A program made the translations under genes and the position numbers. The notes under the pieces were generated by a model. It ran no database searches and was not told the origin of the DNA. It saw nothing but the letters and a program-made list of their open reading frames with translations. A stretch of 64,000 nucleotides of DNA from Prorocentrum cordatum (Eukaryota > Sar > Dinophyceae > Prorocentrales > Prorocentraceae): NCBI GenBank assembly GCA_963575745.1, contig CAUYUJ010004725.1:289087-353086 (forward strand), in the 5' to 3' direction. Of the stretch, positions 53,096 through 63,206 are shown in pieces (position 1 is the first letter of the stretch; every line of letters starts with the position of its first letter).

Positions 53096-56049
53096 TCACG
53101 CCCCGTCGGCGTCGTAAATAGCCTGGTACTGCTCATCCGTCATCGCCTTCGCCATTTTCTTGTCCGTCACCTTGAGCTCGAAGATCTTGAACAGCACGGC
53201 CTGCGATGGCGGGCGCGAGGAGGAGGGGGGAGGGGGAGCGAGGAGGAGCGGTGGAGAGGATGGTAAGGGAACGGAGGAGGCAGGAGGAGGGAGAGGGGGA
53301 GGGGGGAGGGGATGGGGAGAGAATTGGGGGAGGGAGCAGTGGGAGGAGGGGGAGGGATGGAGGGGGGAGGGAGGGAGGGGATCGAGGATGGCGACGGACG
53401 AGAGGGAAAGAGAAGGCTATCTCCTCCAGGTATCCTCCTCGTCCTCCTCCCCCTCCTCATTCACATGCGCCTCCATGCACTGCTCGCTGAGCTCCTCGCG
53501 CTCCTGGTCGGTGTGGCCCGTGGACCACATGGCGTCCCTGATGCTCGTGAACTGCTTGAAGGCGCGCATCTCCGTCGTCTTGTAGTCGATGCAGCTGATC
53601 TTCTCCGACGCGCGCCTGCAATGGAGTGAAATCGAGCATCGGATCTGTATATACCCCCCCCCCCTGAGATTTTCGGTACCGGCGTCGCTTGTGTGTATAT
53701 ATATATATACATATGTGTAGATATATGTAGATATATGTATATGCACACATACATTGAAACTCTCAGGGCGGGTGCATGTATATCTAATGCTCGATTTCGG
53801 CCCCTGGTCCTCGTGTGCAGGATGTGCCAGCCAATGCCCGTGCCGTCGTCGTAGTAGCACCTGCTCCTGCCAGTCCGCGTCGTCCAAGGCGACTCGTCGC
53901 CATCCTCGGCCTCGGGGGCCGCGGCGGCGGGGGCCGCGGCGGCCTCGACGTCCATGATCGCCACGTCCGCCTCCTCTTCCTCCATGCCGTCCATGATCAC
54001 CACGTCCGCCTCCTCTTCCTCCTTGCCGTCCTCGTCCTGGGCCTCCTCCTCTTCACCCTCGGCGTCCTCAAGGCCCTCGTGGGCGTCCTCATCGCCTCCG
54101 CCCTCGGCGTCATCGCCGCCCTCCTCCTCTCCGCCCTCGGCGTCCTCGTCGCCTCCGCCCTCGGCGATCTCGTCGCCTCCGCCCTCGAGGACCTCGTCCT
54201 CCTCGGCGCCCTCTTCCTCCTCGACCTCGGGCTCCTGGATCTCGACGGGCTTGGCGATCGCAGCCTCGATCGAGGCTCGACCGAGATTCGAGGATGACGA
54301 GGCGGTGCATGATCGGAGAAACGAATCGGAGGGGTCGAGGGCGAGGATCCTTGACCTCCTCCCTGCAGGGCCCCAGCTCGGAGGCGGAAGGGAGGAGGTC
54401 CAGGGATCTTCTCGATCGAGGCCCCTCCTCCTCGATTATCCGATGCTGCTCCTGGTCCTCGAGCAATCCAGTTCGAGCCTTAGCCGCCGCGGGGCGCCGA
54501 AGGGCAGCGCCTGGCGCCGCCGCGGGGCGCCGAAGGGCAGCGCCTGGCGCCGCCGCGGGGCGCTTCGCGATCTTCGGGAGATCCAGCACCTCCTCCTTCT
54601 TGATGCCGAGCGGCCTCTCGACCGTCTTCGGCCCCTTCTTGACCTTCTTCTCCGAGCTCCTGGAAAGGAAATGAGGGGGGGGAGGAGGAGGAGGAGGAGG
54701 AAGATGAGAAGGAGGCGGAGGAGGAGGAGAAGGAGGATCGACGAGAAGAAGAATGAGGAGGAGGCTCGAGGAGGAGGGGGAGGAGGCACGGAGTAAGAGG
54801 ATGAGGGTGAGGATGAGGATGATGACGGGGAGGAGGAAGAGGAGGAGGAGGAGGAAGAGGAGGAGGGGGAGGAGGGGGAGGAGGAGGAGGAGGAGGAGGA
54901 TAGGAGGAGGGGGGGAGGAGGAGGATAATGATGAGGATGATGATGATGATGAGGAGGAGGAGGAGGAGTACGAGCTGTGACTAGGAGCGAGATGGAGGAG
55001 GAGAAGGATCGAGGAGGAGGACCGAGGAGGAGGAGGATCCTCTTGTGCTTGCGCTTGCTCGTCTTCTTCGTATGCGCCTTGTGCTTCTGGCCGAGGAGGC
55101 TCCGCACGAATGGGATCTTTTTGAGCCGGCTGGCCTTCGCGGCGGCCATGGCGTCGGCCTCGGCGGCCACGGCGTCGGCCTCGGCGGCCACGGCGTCGGC
55201 CTCGGCGTCGGCGTCGGCCTCGGCGTCGGCCTCGGCCTCGGCGTCGGCCTCGACCACGGCCACGGCGTCGGCCTCGGCCACGGCGTCGGCCTTGGCCACG
55301 GCGTCGGCCTCGGGCCCGTCGTCGCACAGATCCACCGCGCCCGCTTGTACCTGGCAAGCGAAGGGTCAGCGAAGAGGATAGGGGGTCTGATCAGAGGAGG
55401 GGGAGGAGGGGGTCGAGGGGAGGGAGGTGTGAAAGAAACGGTGACTGAGCAGGAAAGCCGGACGCAGGGAGATAGGATGCGCGAGGGATCGAGGGGGGGG
55501 GCAGGAGCAGGAGGATGAGGATGCGGGCAGGATGGAGAATAGAAGGACGCGGCTTTCGACTTTCTAGAGGATGAGGAGGGCGAGGAGGATGAGGGGGGTG
55601 AGAAGGATGAGAAGGAAGCTGAGGAGGGAGAGGATGGAGGGAACCTGCCGAAGCAGGTTCCTGAACTGCTCCTCCTCGTAGATCTCGTCGTCGCCCTCCA
55701 TGGGCGCGTCGATCTGGCGGTCGGCGCTCTCCTACTGGGAAGCGGCAGACGCTGATGAGAAGGAGGGGAAGGAGCCGCATGACATTAAATCGATGGCGTC
55801 GTAAGCTATAGTTGCCAGGACGCGGGGTAGGGATGGACCCCTACCCCGCGCCCACGCTACCTTAACTTTCGACACCCTCTTGAATGTAATAAGGATGTCG
55901 ATCAGATGGGTAACTCCTGCCCCAAGTTCGACGCTCTTCAGTTCTCCCTAAAGGGTCCTGGAGCTCCTCGCGACAGGGCTGTGTGTCGATGCCGTTGATG
56001 CGCTGCCAATGCGCGTGGATTCGCCGAATGCTCCGAGCCTGCATGTACC
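53096..56049 (-). CDS. Multi-exon uncharacterised gene B with acidic and alanine-rich domains
   Basis: Seven exons are read on the minus strand: about 56049-55955 (RYMQARSIRRIHAHWQRING), 55734-55645 (acceptor TTCCCAG; MEGDDEIYEEEQFRNLLRQ), 55350-about 55041 (acceptor TTGCCAG; a run of Ala/Asp/Glu from GCC-type repeats, then ASRLKKIPFVRSLLGQKHKA), 54659-about 54400 (acceptor CTTTCCAG; EKKVKKGPKTVERPLGIKKE then two RRPAAAPGAAL units), 54264-about 53815 (very acidic, EEEEGAEEDEVLEGGGDE, then a TGRSRCYYDDGTGIGWHI end), 53615-53465 (acceptor TTGCAG; DYKTTEMRAFKQFTSIRDAM; donor GTGAAT) and 53200-53096 (acceptor TCGCAG; FKIFELKVTDKKMAKAMTDE, stop TGA). Introns hold GGA repeats and TA tracts. Domain order is basic, acidic, globular. 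No function is recognised; such a charged protein could be nuclear. Confidence 0.65.
53217..53400. repeat. GGA/GGGAGGG purine tract in the last intron of gene B
   Basis: Purine-only sequence on the + strand (AGGAGGGGGGAGGGGGAGCG type). Similar tracts are at 54,680-54,960 in another intron of the same gene. Confidence 0.8.
55821..55850. repeat. Perfect 12-bp stem hairpin in gene B
   Basis: CGCGGGGTAGGG at 55821-55832 pairs exactly with 55839-55850 around the loop ATGGAC, inside the first observed intron of gene B. Confidence 0.9.
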
Positions 56050-56254
56050 TTTTGCGGCAGGCAGGCTGATCGAGCCCCCCCCTTCGAGGTCGACGGAATG
56101 GAGATCGGGAGGATCAATCGAAGTGAGAGGGAGGGGAGGAGAACGGAGAGACACGACAGGAGGATGGAGGGACAGTGGGAGGGAGCATGACTAAGGGGGA
56201 CGAGGGAAGGGGACGACTGGATCAAAGAGTAACACTGTCTGGCTTAATTATTCC

Positions 56255-56366
56255 CCCACCTCCTCCCGCGCTTGCTTTATAGAGCAAGCGCGGGGGGAGG
56301 TGGGCAGCAGCAAGCATGTATGCTTGAGGAGGAACCGCCCCTGTATAGGGGCGGTTCCTCCTCAAG
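56255..56366 (-). terminator. Two strong hairpins at the 3' end of gene C, candidate 3'-end signals
   Basis: Hairpin 1: 56323-56342 (CTTGAGGAGGAACCGCCCCT) pairs perfectly over 20 bp with 56347-56366 around a four-base loop; the stop codon of gene C (56362-56364) lies in its arm. Hairpin 2: 56255-56276 pairs with 56283-56304 over 22 bp with one mismatch, loop TTATAG. Both lie in the 312-bp interval between the last exon of gene C and the first seen exon of gene B, on the same strand. The structure is certain; a role in 3'-end formation or processing is inferred. Confidence 0.55.
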
Positions 56367-57054
56367 TTGTCTTCGCCCAGTCCCTTAACCCGTGGTACAT
56401 GTGCCCTGCAACCACCTTCGACGCGGGCTTCCTCTTCCTGGGGTCCTGCTCGCGCAAGAACTTGCGAACGTCATCCTCGAACGCGATGCTCCATGCCGCC
56501 TTCTAAGTGATGGGGGTGGCTAGCCCATATTCCTCTCGTCCTCCATCCCGTCTTCCTTCCTCCTCCTCGTCCTCGTCCTCCTTGCACCCCCTCCTCTCTC
56601 TTGACTTAGATTACGCCTCCCTCACCGTTGCCTCCTCCTGTTTCTACCGCCTACTCCCTCCTCCAGCGTATACGTACCGCTGCCTTCCCTCCTCCTCCTC
56701 CTCCTCCTCCTCCTCCTCCTCCTCCTCCTCCTCCTCCCTCGGAGCCTCTACCCTCCTCGAGCCTCCTCCTCTCCCTCCTCATCTCCTCCGTCTCCTCATC
56801 ATCCTGAAATCGTAAGTCGGTCGCAGCCTGCATCGTCTTCTGGCTGAAGCGTTTGCCCTCGCCGATGCCGTGGAGCTGCTTGCACGTCGGTTCCCACGCC
56901 TGGTGGGCGTGTCAGAATCGACAGAACGGGAGGAGGAGGAGGAGGAGGAATAAGACGATATTGGTCGCTCTCTAGGCTCGAGAATGTGAACAGGACAAGC
57001 TGCGATCACAGGGGTGCACCCTAGGATATCCTGAACCACAGCGGGAAACTTCAT
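56362..57054 (-). CDS. Small multi-exon gene C (minus strand)
   Basis: Three probable exons: one starting at ATG 57054 (MKFPAVVQDILGCTPVIAAC then PVHILEPRERP, to about 56955), one at 56899-about 56812 (acceptor CACCAG; AWEPTCKQLHGIGEGKRFSQ then KTMQAATDL) and the last at 56502-56362 (acceptor CACTTAG; WSIAFEDDVRKFLREQDPRK then KVVAGHMYHGLRDWAKTT, stop TGA). Total length would be about 110 residues. The last exon is basic and helical. No family is recognised. Exon 1 may instead belong to another gene. The stop codon lies within a perfect 20-bp hairpin. Confidence 0.55.
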
Positions 57055-57450
57055 AAAAGGTAACAGCGGGTGAGGGGGGCCAGGGCGTGTTGGAGGGTGC
57101 GACCGAGTCGACTACGCCGCCAACGATCACACGAATCGAGACGAGCTGCTCTGTCTCGATCCTCCTCCTGTCAGCCTCGATCCTTATCCTCGAGCATCAT
57201 CCCGATCCTATCAGCCTCGATCCTCCTCCTCGATCCTCGATCCTCCTGTCATCCTCGATCCTGATCCTTATCCTCGATCCTCCTCCTGTCAGCCTCCTTA
57301 TCCTCAGCCTCCTTACCCTCCTTATCGTCCTCTTCGTCGTCGTCACCGCCGCCGTCGCCGTCGTCATCTTTGTCGTCGTCGCCGTCGCCGTCGTCATCGT
57401 CGATCGTCATCTTCGTCATCAGTGTCGTCGTCGGTTTCAACGTAGTCCCC
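57055..57450. other. Interval between genes D and C with TCCTCGATCC and CGT repeats
   Basis: CTCGATCCTCCTCCTGTCAG-type words repeat at 57,150-57,300, followed by a CGT/CGC tract at 57,330-57,420. No gene seen. Confidence 0.55.
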
Positions 57451-58845
57451 TCATCGCGCCTTCAGAAACCCCGGGTTCGGGCGCGACTGGTGCTCGGGCG
57501 CGTAGCTCGAGAAGTCCACGATGACGTCACTGCCTGGGCGGCGGGGCGGACCGCGTACTGGAGGAGGAGGAACACGACGAGGAACGTGAGGACGTTGAGC
57601 GGCGAGACGAAGGCGGAGGATGATGAGGAGGAGGAGGACCGACGCAGAGAAGCATGAGGAGGTGTGAGCATGAGGAACAGCAAGAGCGACAAAGGGAATA
57701 AGCGAGCAATCAAGTCGGCTGCAGCCTCCTCCTCTTCCTCCTCCTCTTCCTCCTCCTCCTCCTCCTCGTTCATTCTACTCCTCACCCATCCTCCTCCTAC
57801 TCGTCGCCCTCATCTTCCTATATGTTACTGTAGCCTCCTCTGTTTACCTTCGCAACTTCCTCATCAATCGCATCATCCTCCTGATCCTGCTCCTCGTATC
57901 CTCCAGCTGTACTCCTCATCCTTCTTGAACCCCATTCGCGCCCATCAGCATGGGGGCGTCCTCGAGCCCGACGATCGCCCGGCGCCAGCGCGGCTCGCCC
58001 CCCCCCCCCCCCTCCTCATCGGATATGCCCCTCGAGTGGGAGATCTGAGGATCGGGATCGTGATTCCACCAGCCTCTCCCCTGCATCATACCATTCACCT
58101 ACTCATCCAAAAACATCCCCGTGCCCTCACCCCCACGGCTCGCCGTGGCCAACGTCGCAGGGCCCACGCGGGCGCACGGCTGGTGCTTGAACTTGTCGGC
58201 CTTGCGGGGGGCGGCAACGGTGCCAGAAGATGGGGGGGCGGGGGAAGAGGGGGATGCAAGAGGAGGAGGAGGAGCTCGATGGGGGAGAGGTTCACTCCCG
58301 ATATCTCGCCTCCTCTGGTTCCTCTTCCTCCCCCTCCTCGTGCACGTGTGGCTTCAGCTCGGAAGCGCCGATCTCGACGTCTTCGCCAATGTCATCGAAT
58401 GCGGCTGCGAGCCGAACGTACTCTCGAGGAAATTGATCATTAGCTCGGAACGCACGCTCGCCCTGCATTCCAGGAGGATGAAGAGGAGGGGCGCACGCTC
58501 GATGTACGAGAAGGGGTAGGAGGAGGAGTGATGAGAAGGATAGACATTCCTCGACTCGGTCTGCCGCGCCGAGGTCGAACCAACTGACAAGTTTGGAGAA
58601 GTGGCGGTACCGTGCAACGAACGTGTTTTTAGCCATGAACTTCAGTTTGCTGCACTTGTCATCCCAAGACGTCTGATCGATGGTCCACGGAATATAGCCG
58701 GTGATGACAACGGGCTTCATCTATAGGAGTCGGGGAGAGCAGTTGAAGGAAGGAAGATGGAGGAGGATGAGGACCTCAAAGCGGTATTTCCGCAAGTATT
58801 CCTGCATGGCGTTCTGTAGACGGGTTATGGCAATCAAGTCTGCGG
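57451..58845 (-). CDS. Multi-exon uncharacterised gene D
   Basis: Six probable exons on the minus strand: about 58842-58775 (DLIAITRLQNAMQEYLRKYR), 58720-58546 (acceptor CTATAG; MKPVVITGYIPWTIDQTSWD then KLKFMAKNTFVARYRHFSKL), about 58430-58300 (REYVRLAAAFDDIGEDVEIG), about 58204-58132 (ADKFKHQPCARVGPATLATA; donor GTGAGG), about 58000-57935 (EPRWRRAIVGLEDAPMLMGA) and 57533-57451 (acceptor GCCCAG; SDVIVDFSSYAPEHQSRPNP then GFLKAR, stop TGA). The second and third exons lie in one uninterrupted frame (58720-58292), so the segment between them may be retained rather than spliced. The protein is soluble and of unknown role. The first exon was not found. Confidence 0.55.
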
Positions 58846-59224
58846 CGCCGATGTCCATGCAGACCGAAGGAGGGGGGAGAGAAAGAGAGAGAGATACAGG
58901 TAATGATAGTATATATGAACAGCATTACATACAGCGTTGCATACAAGTATATCTACATATATATATATAGCATTACATATAAGTATGTTTGTTAACTTAC
59001 CAACGCTATAGAGATATAGAGGGCATGCGCGCAAGATCCGATCAGAACAGGATCCGTCTTAGGAGGAAGGAAAAGAAGGGTATGAGGGCATGCCTTGCCG
59101 CGAGGCATGTCCTCGATCGCAGGGCACGGCGGGTGCCATGGATATCCTGGCCATCCCGCGGACCCGCTCGCCATGGCGAGCTGCGCCCCCGCGAGGAAAA
59201 GGGAAAGGCCAGGGTGCATAAACG

Positions 59225-59295
59225 AAGAGGGAAAGGTGAGGGACAGGCGAGGGACAGGCGAGGGAAAGGCGAGGGACAGGCGAGGGAAAGGGCGG
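59225..59295. repeat. GCGAGGGACAG 11-bp tandem repeat
   Basis: Six or so units of GCGAGGGACAG/GCGAGGGAAAG. The region 58,860-59,390 otherwise has no supported gene; it also carries a TA-rich tract at 58,900-58,990. Confidence 0.8.
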
Positions 59296-59391
59296 AGACG
59301 AAGAGGGCGGTGCGCGGCGGCTTGGCCGCGCGGGGGCGGCCTCGAGGCTGGAGGGCGCGCGAGGCACTGGCAAACTCCCCCCTCCCAGGCC

Positions 59392-59760
59392 TCAGTCGCT
59401 GTCGACGTACTGAATGTCGTTGCCCCCGTCATCGGGCTCGCTCGAAGTGACCCACTCGGGGTCGTCGCCCAGCCTTATCACATTGAGGGGGGCGATCGAT
59501 CCACCTTGAAAGGTCGATCGATCGCCGCAGTTTTTATATATAGAAACCCCGGAACGATCAAAAACAACACATTACCACTCATAATACGATCGACAGCAAC
59601 TGAGGCCGAAGCTCTGTCTCCGAGGGTGGCGGCGGCAACGGGCGGGTGATGTTCAGAATCACGTGGACATAGACGTCCGCCCACGTGCTCCACAAGCGAA
59701 TTGGCGGCGCGAGCCGCGTGACCACTACGCCGCGGGCCTCCATCTTGGGCCTGAACGCGC
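59392..59760 (-). CDS. 3' exons of uncharacterised gene E
   Basis: Two exons on the minus strand. The upstream one, about 59752-59648, follows a possible acceptor GCGTTCAG and gives KMEARGVVVTRLAPPIRLWS then TWADVYVHVILNITR. The last, about 59474-59392, gives LGDDPEWVTSSEPDDGGNDI then QYVDSD and stops with TGA. The C-terminus is acidic. Upstream exons were not securely found (LVKQNIYSAFVRMVRSDMF near 59,980-59,930 is a candidate). A hairpin sits in the intron. Confidence 0.5.
59491..59526. repeat. 17-bp stem hairpin in the intron of gene E
   Basis: GGCGATCGATCCACCTT at 59491-59507 pairs with 59510-59526 with one mismatch and a two-base loop. Confidence 0.85.
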
Positions 59761-60093
59761 GCACGTGCATAGAAACTCATTTGCCAAAGGATATGTATGT
59801 ACATCGTTATATCGCGTGTGTATCATACGCGTCTACATATATATATATACACATTAATTTATATGTACCTGCTATACGAGCGTTGATGTGTTTATATATA
59901 TATACAGCTGTGCGCGTGTATTTTTAGATGTAAACATATCAGACCTGACCATCCTCACAAACGCGCTGTATATGTTCTGCTTTACTAGTGTGTGCATATG
60001 CTTAAATGATGGATGGTATGGTGGATAGTGATGATGAAAGGGACATTCGCAAAAATCAAGCCATTCGGAAAAATCAAGCCAATCCAAAGTAAT

Positions 60094-60145
60094 CAAGCCT
60101 AGGAGCAGGCATGATAAAATCAATGTCGCGGGATGCGTGGGAAGC
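60094..60145 (+). repeat. Dispersed 51-bp repeat, copy 2
   Basis: Same sequence as 50871-50921. It is preceded by CGCAAAAATCAAGCCAT (60,049), which also occurs near 40,549, so the repeat family is larger than the shared core. Confidence 0.7.
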
Positions 60146-60278
60146 TAGGCCGAGGCGCGCCACGACGGTGCAGCAGTGGATCCAAGACGCTGCGAGGAGT
60201 GATTGGCTTGGGCGTGCTTTTATGGCCAGGAGCACTACAAATCACAGATGGGCGCAGATTAAGCCCTCATGAAGCTCG

Positions 60279-61535
60279 ATGACGAGGCCGGCCGCCCCAA
60301 GTGATCTTCAACGCCCGGTCCAAGCTTCGGGGCAGATGGCGCGAGGAGCTCGGGATGTTGCGTTCGCGTCGCTGCTGGCGGGCGACAATCCGAGCTGGGA
60401 GAGGATCAGGGTCGCGCGCCATGCGCCGAGGGGCCCGGAGAACCCCTCGGAGCGGCCCAGGATGCCTCGCACCTTCTTCCTGGATGACCCCGCCCAGTTC
60501 TTCATGGCGGACATTATGGTCAGGCGCCACAACAAGCTGCGGCGGTCGCAGTGGCAGATGGCGCTGCGCTCGCCCGCTGCGCAGCCGCGCCCGCAGTTGG
60601 CGGGCTCAAGGCGCCCGAAGGCAGGGGCAGGAGGCCGCGGTGGAGGCAACGAGGCAGAGGAGGAGGGGGGGGGAGGAGGAAGGGCCGACGAGGGAGGCGG
60701 CCAAGGCGGCGCCCGGCCCTGGGGCAAGGCCCCCCCGCGCAAAAAGCACGGCCGCAGCCTCGATCACCACTTCAAGTCGCCCACCAGCGGCCGCGTCATC
60801 TGCTGGATCAACTCGAGCTCGGAAAGCTGCCGCAACTCTACCTGCCCCCACTCGCACAAGCCAATTGGCAAGGTCGGCCTCCTGGACAGGTCGGCGAAGA
60901 TGCAGCTCATCCGGCGAGGCGGCATAAGGGGCGGCCCCAAGGTCGGCTCGCACGAGGAGGCAGATCGGAGGCGGAGCGCGCTCAGGAAGGAGCAGGAGGC
61001 AGAGGATGACTCCAATAGAGCGGGGGGATCTGCAGGGCACCCGCAGGCTGCGTGGCCGAAGACCAAGGCGGCGCCTAAGGCAAGCGGGCCGAAAGCGGGG
61101 GAATGCACGCCGGAGGACGACAGGGCCGACCCCCACGAGGCGTCAGAGGGTGCTGGCGGTGACCCGGATCCGCCTCAGGGTGGGCACCCTGAGCAGCCAC
61201 ATCTAGCTTGCGAGAGCTCCAGGCCCAGGGTCGGGCAGGTCGAGGCTGGGGAGGGGGCTGGGTCACGTCCGATGGGCTGGGTTGAAGCGCCCGGTAAATT
61301 GAAGGACTTCAACCCCGCGGAGCTCGAGCACCTGCGCCTGACCATGCAAGGCCCGGGCGCCAAGTGGCTGTCCAACCGCCGCCAGGCGAAGCAGCAGCGG
61401 GCCCCGCTGCCGGACTCTACTCCGGAGCTGGCGAGGCGCATGGAGGTCATGCGCGATGTCGACACCGACCCCAACTTGCAGCGCGTGGCCACGGAGGACG
61501 GCTTGCTGGGCTGCTACTTGCGCAGCAAAGTGTGA
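60279..61535 (+). CDS. Retroelement frame 1: CCCH zinc-finger protein
   Basis: An open frame of 418 residues; the exact start is unclear (Met at 60279 or later). Conserved-looking blocks are RTFFLDDPAQFFMADIMVRR, HNKLRRSQWQMALRS, and a cysteine/histidine cluster at residues 175-193 (CWINSSSESCRNSTCPHSH, spacing C-x8-C-x4-C-x3-H), one residue shorter in the second gap than a standard CCCH finger. The remainder is Pro/Gly/Glu-rich, with KDFNPAELEHLRLTMQG near residue 345. I recall the NKxRRxxWxxAL block followed by a CCCH finger from the first frame of dinoflagellate retroelements, where it would play a gag-like RNA-binding role. It ends in YLRSKV and is followed on the same strand by further retroelement coding in other frames. 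Confidence 0.6.
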   Translation: MTRPAAPSDLQRPVQASGQMARGARDVAFASLLAGDNPSWERIRVARHAPRGPENPSERPRMPRTFFLDDPAQFFMADIMVRRHNKLRRSQWQMALRSPAAQPRPQLAGSRRPKAGAGGRGGGNEAEEEGGGGGRADEGGGQGGARPWGKAPPRKKHGRSLDHHFKSPTSGRVICWINSSSESCRNSTCPHSHKPIGKVGLLDRSAKMQLIRRGGIRGGPKVGSHEEADRRRSALRKEQEAEDDSNRAGGSAGHPQAAWPKTKAAPKASGPKAGECTPEDDRADPHEASEGAGGDPDPPQGGHPEQPHLACESSRPRVGQVEAGEGAGSRPMGWVEAPGKLKDFNPAELEHLRLTMQGPGAKWLSNRRQAKQQRAPLPDSTPELARRMEVMRDVDTDPNLQRVATEDGLLGCYLRSKV

Positions 61536-63206
61536 GCGGCAGAAGAGGCGGGCGAACAATGCGACGTCGAGGCGCTGGCAGCTCACGCCGTCGGGTTCGG
61601 ATGCCCCGAGCTCGCGGACGGCGGATGCCTTCTGGCAGCTCCAGTATCGGCAGAGCCAGGCAGGCGAGGTTGCCCCTGGGCAGGCCAGCGTGGGCCCCAT
61701 CACCTGGGGCGCAGACGATGAGCCGGGTCAGGGCGCGCTCGTGCTGGCGGGCATCAGCTACCGCGACAAATTGGCCCCAGACGCCGACGCCACGGCGGCG
61801 CTGGACAGCTTGCAGCACGCCGATCACCTCAATCCGCCCGAGATCGAGCTGCGGGAGCGCGCGATCATCAATGTGGCGGCAGCGGCCATGGTCGGCAACG
61901 GCCCGGAGCGACTCGGAGGGTGGCCATCGGCCATTGAAGTCCAGGAAGAGGGCCTCGAACCGAGGAAAGAGATGCTCACGGCCGCCCGAGATGCAGAGGG
62001 AGCGCTCGGCGAGACGCCAGGGGCGCCCACCCAAGCAGAAGCAGACCTCCGAATCGTCTGCCCCGACTTCACCCACCGCAACCACGACGAGGACTACCGC
62101 GCGCGCGCGCTGCCATGACGCCCGCCCCCCTGCGCAGCAAGGCGCTCGGGGCCGCGCGCGTGGGTTTCAACGGGCGGGCAGCGGTCGAGCTCATCGCCGG
62201 CTCCGGGTTCACGCGCCGGGGGGAGAATATCCAGTGGGTGCTCGTGCACAGAGGGCGCGCGCGCATGCTCGCGGCTCCGGGCCCGGGCATCCTCGGCCAC
62301 TTGTTCGGCGCAAAGATCGACGTGCAGGAGCTCCCGGCACTCGGCCGGGGGGCGCTGCTGGAGCTGGCGCTGAGCACCCGGTCGCCACGGGCGTGCCCAG
62401 GATCACTGGCCTGCCAGAGGTGCACCACATCTGCTGGCATCGCTGTGACTCGGCGCCCTGCGTCGGGCTTCCTGGCCGAGCGTCTGAGCGAACAGACCCC
62501 CGCCAGCTCTGCTCGCTTCCTGGAGGGGGCCGCGCCAGGCGAGGTCGAGGAGGATGACGAGCTGGGGGGCGGCAATCAAAATATGCCCCAGCACGGACAT
62601 GACCTGCAACGACGGCGAGGCAAGGGCTTGCTGAAGTGTTTGGTGGCCAGATGCGATCCCTGCGAGGCGTGGATCAGCTGGCCGTGCGCTGCCTTCTGCG
62701 CCTTCGTCGCCCAGGCCGAGTCGCGCGGCTCTGACCTCTCCCAGGTCAAGAAGGAGGGCGCGAGCTCCCTCGCCTTGGCCAGGCAGATCATGGCAGAGCG
62801 CGCTGAGAAGGGTCGGGGATGCTCAGCAGAGAATCCGTGGCTCTCGGCGGCGCGGAAGCAGCTGGAGACGCCGTTGGCGGGACCTTCCCGGCAACGTGTA
62901 CGCATCGACCGGCGCGCGCTCAACCTGCGCAGCGCGGCAGGCGGGCTGCGCCTCAAGCCGACGAGGATCGCCGCCGCGTCCAACGACGCAGCCAAGGCCT
63001 TGAGCTCGCGCTGCAGCGCCGACCGCGCGCGCGACGCAGGCCAGGGCAAGGCGGTGACTGAGAGGGGCGAGACCTATTCGTGCGACATTGCGAAACTGGT
63101 CGCGGGGACCGTCCTCGAACGGGCCCGGGCCGCTCGCGCGACCGAGCGCGCGCGGCGCGGGGGGGGGCCAGCGCGGCGAGGCAGGCGCCCCCCCCAGGTG
63201 GCCTGA
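61536..63206 (+). pseudogene. Retroelement middle region with PC/ENP domain, several frames
   Basis: 61,640-62,110 carries an unassigned frame (VGPITWGADDEPGQGALVLA, RDKLAPDADATAALDSLQHA). From 62,115 to 63,206 a 363-residue frame holds the best-conserved part: CEAWISWPCAAFCAFVAQA near 62,670, GCSAENPWLSAARKQLE near 62,825, RIDRRALNLRSAAGGLRLKP near 62,910 and GKAVTERGETYSCDIAKLVA near 63,055. I recall this order (PC box, E-N/H-P, R-x-D, GL-x2-KPT, final H/Y block) from dinoflagellate retroelement proteins whose PC and EN boxes resemble methyltransferase motifs IV and VI. No catalytic role can be claimed. The Cys and Gly expected after R-x-D are altered, so it is likely a decayed copy. Confidence 0.55.

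Noticed and set aside
54110-55357. 415-residue minus-strand frame as a single protein
   Set aside because: Parts of it are genuine exons of gene B but in between it runs through GGA-repeat introns; splice acceptors and a better acidic frame support separate exons.
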